Position numbers and translations under genes: made by a program
The notes under the pieces: generated by a model
Seen by the model: only the letters and a program-made list of their open reading frames with translations
The model's database searches: none
What the model was told of the DNA's origin: nothing
In this document: in pieces, positions 61,901 to 64,000 of the stretch
How positions within the stretch are numbered: the stretch's first letter is position 1
Layout: each line of letters opens with the position of its first letter
NCBI RefSeq assembly: GCF_002831645.1
Contig: NZ_CP025117.1
Location: forward strand, 2,495,001 to 2,559,000
Source: Olleya sp. Bg11-27
Lineage (GTDB): Bacteria > Bacteroidota > Bacteroidia > Flavobacteriales > Flavobacteriaceae
Direction of reading: 5' to 3'
Length of the DNA: 64,000 nt

Positions 61901-62395
61901 ATGAGAACATTTACCTACCTAGTGACTGTTATTTGCTTTGCGATAACTTTAACATCTTGCTCTACTGATAGTTTAGAAGACACTATAGAAACTGATAGTA
62001 TTGCTATGGTCATTCCTGAAACTAAAGCAATTGAAACTGAAATTTTAGAACTTATAAACCAACACAGAATAAGTATTGGTTTAAATACTTTGGTTAATCA
62101 TGAACTAATAAAGGGTCAAGCTTTTAGTCATACAGCTTATATGACAGATATAAATGAAGTTAATCATGATCACTTTTTTACTAGAAAATCTTACTTAGTT
62201 ACGAACGCTAATGCAGTAAAGGTGTCGGAGAATGTTGCTTATGGTTATTCTAGTGCTTCTGCAGTAGTAAATGCCTGGTTAAATAGTGAAGGTCACAGAC
62301 ATAATATCGAAGGTGATTATACAGATTTTGAAATTTCAGCAGAACAAGGAGAGGACAATAAGTGGTATTTTACTAATATTTTCATGAAGAAATAA
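61901..62395 (+). CDS. CAP-domain lipoprotein
   Basis: 164 residues. Lipoprotein signal (FAITLTSCS, Cys20). CAP/SCP domain (about 45-160): LINQHRISIGLNTL, SHTAYMTDINEVNHDHFF, AWLNSEGHRHNIEGDYTDF with the conserved His and Glu residues. CAP proteins occur in the bacterial envelope with unclear functions. Single gene with a hairpin after the stop. Confidence 0.88.
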   Translation: MRTFTYLVTVICFAITLTSCSTDSLEDTIETDSIAMVIPETKAIETEILELINQHRISIGLNTLVNHELIKGQAFSHTAYMTDINEVNHDHFFTRKSYLVTNANAVKVSENVAYGYSSASAVVNAWLNSEGHRHNIEGDYTDFEISAEQGEDNKWYFTNIFMKK

Positions 62396-62769
62396 ATAGA
62401 AAAAATAACGTTTTTCTTCAATAATAATGGATTTAATTCAAAACAAAACCTGAATGCTATACGTAGTGTTCAGGTTTTGTTTTATTTAATTTAATATGTT
62501 ATTTATAACGAACGAGTTATTAGCTTGTAACCGCTGCTTCTTTGTTAGAATAATCAATTTTGACTATTTTATCAGATTGGTGATCAAGGGTTATATAGGT
62601 GTCGCAATCTTTTTAATGCTTGTATAGGTTTGTTAGTAATCCATTAGTGGAAGTCTTTCACGTCATTATTAGGTGTCATAATATTAATAATAACATTCTA
62701 AATGTAGTTCTTTTTTTTTGGATAAAAGTCAACAAAAAAAAGCCTTTCTAAATGTAGAAAGGCTTTTTT
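62396..62769. other. Intergenic region between CAP and OmpA genes
   Basis: Contains the two terminators listed, and a minus-strand open segment at 62520-62615 (30 codons, no start) encoding CDTYITLDHQSDKIVKID-like sequence ending VTS, which may be a gene remnant. No complete gene is seen. Confidence 0.4.
62445..62485 (+). terminator. Terminator of the CAP-domain gene
   Basis: Arms 62445-62459 and 62464-62478 (AAAACCTGAATGCTA with two G-T pairs) around TACG, then T-rich sequence. Confidence 0.8.
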
Positions 62770-62771
62770 TT
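62734..62771. terminator. Terminator of the OmpA-family gene
   Basis: Arms 62734-62750 and 62755-62771 (core AGCCTTTCTA/TAGAAAGGCT) around AATG; located directly after the minus-strand stop at 62770. Confidence 0.85.
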
Positions 62772-64000
62772 ACTTGTATTTATTTGTTATAATAAACTTA
62801 GATCGTCTATTTTCTTCATGCTCTTTGTATGTACATTTTACATCATTTATACATTGATTGAGGATTTGTGTTTCACCATAACCAACTGCACTTTGTATTC
62901 TGCTGTTTTCAATGCCTCGGGAGTATAAATAGTCTCGTGTAGATTTAGCACGACGATCAGATAATTTTAAATTATAAGCATCACGTCCACGACTGTCTGT
63001 ATGTGATTCGATTTTAATTATCATTTTTGGGTGCTCTCTTAAAACAGCAACTACATTTTCCAATTCGTAAGCAGCATCGGGTCTAATAAAGGATTTGTCA
63101 TAATTGAAATAAATAGGATTAATGACTATTTCATTATCTATTATTAAAGGATCTAAATGAAGATCTATAGTCGTTGTTTCTCCATCAGCAGGCGAGGTTA
63201 CAAATTCTTTTTTATCAGGTCTATAAATTACGCGCTCAGCTAGTATAGTATAAGTTTTATCACACCCAATAGCTTTGAATTCGTATTTCCCATCTTTATC
63301 GGTAAAATAAGTCTCTATAACTTTTCCGTTTATATCTAATAATGAAACATTAACCTTTGCTAATGGTTCTTCAGATAGTTTATTATAGGCAATACCGGAT
63401 ACAATCTGTTTACATTGGTATTTGCCAAAGGCATAAATATCATCTCCCCCTTTGCCGCCTTCACGATTAGAAGAAAAATAACCTGTTTGTGTATCAGAAT
63501 CCGCGAAGTAACAAAAATCATCAAAAGGACTGTTAAATGGTGCTCCTAGATTTTTAATGAAAACTTCTGTGGAATCGTTTTTTTTGATTTTTAAAAGATT
63601 GGTTTCAAAGATATCAAGTAATCCTAAATTTAAATTCGCATCACTTGAAAAGTATAATGTTGAATCTTTGGCTACAAAGGGAAACTTCTCGTTTCCTTCT
63701 GTGTTTATTTCTGCCCCTAGATTAGTAGGTGTACCGAAAGTTCCATCTTGTTTGATAGTGACTTTATAAAGATCTGTTTGACCAAAACCACCGTCCATAT
63801 CAGATACAAAATATAAAGTTTTGTTATCAGGACTTAACGCGGGTGCACCAGAAGAAAAGGCATCATTATTAAAAGGTAATTCGGTTACATTGGTCCACTT
63901 ATTATCTGATAATGTGGATTTATATATTTTTAAATTGGAGGTACCTTCTTTTGAATATTTGCGTTTATCTTTTTTGGAAACATTGTTTCTTGTAAAATAC
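62770..64000 (-). CDS. OmpA-family protein with PD40 repeats (5' part outside the window)
   Basis: Open to the window edge: the frame continues unbroken from 63798 to 64000, giving at least 409 residues; the start lies beyond 64000. Order: PD40/WD-like beta-propeller repeats (LSPDNKTLYFVSDMDGGFGQ, FVAKDSTLYFSSDANLNLG, TQTGYFSSNREGGKGGDDIY), a carboxypeptidase-regulatory-like beta domain (CKQIVSGIAYNKLSEEPLAK), and a C-terminal OmpA peptidoglycan-binding domain (FNYDKSFIRPDAAYEL, ESHTDSRGRDAYNLKLSDRR). This architecture is common in flavobacteria next to PorP/SprF of T9SS/gliding. Partner gene, if present, is off the window. Confidence 0.85.
   Translation of the reverse strand, partial: YFTRNNVSKKDKRKYSKEGTSNLKIYKSTLSDNKWTNVTELPFNNDAFSSGAPALSPDNKTLYFVSDMDGGFGQTDLYKVTIKQDGTFGTPTNLGAEINTEGNEKFPFVAKDSTLYFSSDANLNLGLLDIFETNLLKIKKNDSTEVFIKNLGAPFNSPFDDFCYFADSDTQTGYFSSNREGGKGGDDIYAFGKYQCKQIVSGIAYNKLSEEPLAKVNVSLLDINGKVIETYFTDKDGKYEFKAIGCDKTYTILAERVIYRPDKKEFVTSPADGETTTIDLHLDPLIIDNEIVINPIYFNYDKSFIRPDAAYELENVVAVLREHPKMIIKIESHTDSRGRDAYNLKLSDRRAKSTRDYLYSRGIENSRIQSAVGYGETQILNQCINDVKCTYKEHEENRRSKFIITNKYK

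Overview
The window is a piece of chromosome from a low-GC marine-type Bacteroidetes, most likely a member of the Flavobacteriaceae. Evidence for this: TAnnTTTG-type promoters, little Shine-Dalgarno sequence, a type IX secretion (T9SS) C-terminal sorting domain on a secreted glycoside hydrolase, an OmpA/PD40 protein of the gliding/T9SS type, many N-terminal lipoprotein signals, a type VI tube protein of the Bacteroidetes TssD family, and alginate- and cellulose-type polysaccharide enzymes. I see no tRNA, rRNA, CRISPR array, transposase or integrase. The genus is not identified.

Layout. 1-5.9 kb (minus strand): an EVE-domain / MarR / pentapeptide-repeat operon, a DoxX membrane protein, three envelope proteins of unknown role (one with an in-frame stop followed by coding-like sequence), and a VF530-type small protein. 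6.2-16 kb: an SDR oxidoreductase, a T9SS-exported GH9 enzyme next to a PL7 alginate lyase lipoprotein, an epimerase-like reductase, two Crp/Fnr regulators, and a peroxiredoxin-thioredoxin-DUF6952 operon. 16-23.7 kb: an NhaC antiporter, an orphan coiled-coil gene fragment, a PLP Cys/Met enzyme divergent from an Lrp/AsnC regulator, an S41 peptidase and lipoamide dehydrogenase. 23.8-27.4 kb: an accessory block of a type VI tube protein with a C-terminal extension, a tightly coupled candidate effector, two paralogous exported proteins (candidate immunity proteins, the second lacking an ATG) and remnants of further genes. 27.4-42 kb: DEAD-box helicase, aldose epimerase, pabB, a four-helix-bundle gene, tilS, a DsbD with a duplicated N-terminal domain, adenine deaminase, a six-unit array of hairpin repeats, two hydrolases and a ComM-like AAA ATPase. 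42.1-45.7 kb: a two-gene cassette of unknown families present twice, plus a decayed third copy, ending in a histidine kinase without a response regulator. 45.7-64 kb: mostly housekeeping genes (aldehyde dehydrogenase, RluA-type synthase, panB, serine dehydratase, dnaK, flavin oxidoreductase, cmk, a LysM protein, rpsA, pyrR, pyrB, rnz, pdxH), then a CAP-domain lipoprotein and the C-terminal part of an OmpA-family protein that runs off the right edge.

The two regions most likely to hold undescribed biology are the type VI effector/immunity-like block (23.8-27.4 kb) and the duplicated 7-TM plus partner cassette beside the histidine kinase (42.1-45.7 kb). Positional assignments (start codons, motifs, hairpins, pseudogene frames) were read directly from the sequence. 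Family names rest on motif recognition, without any database search.
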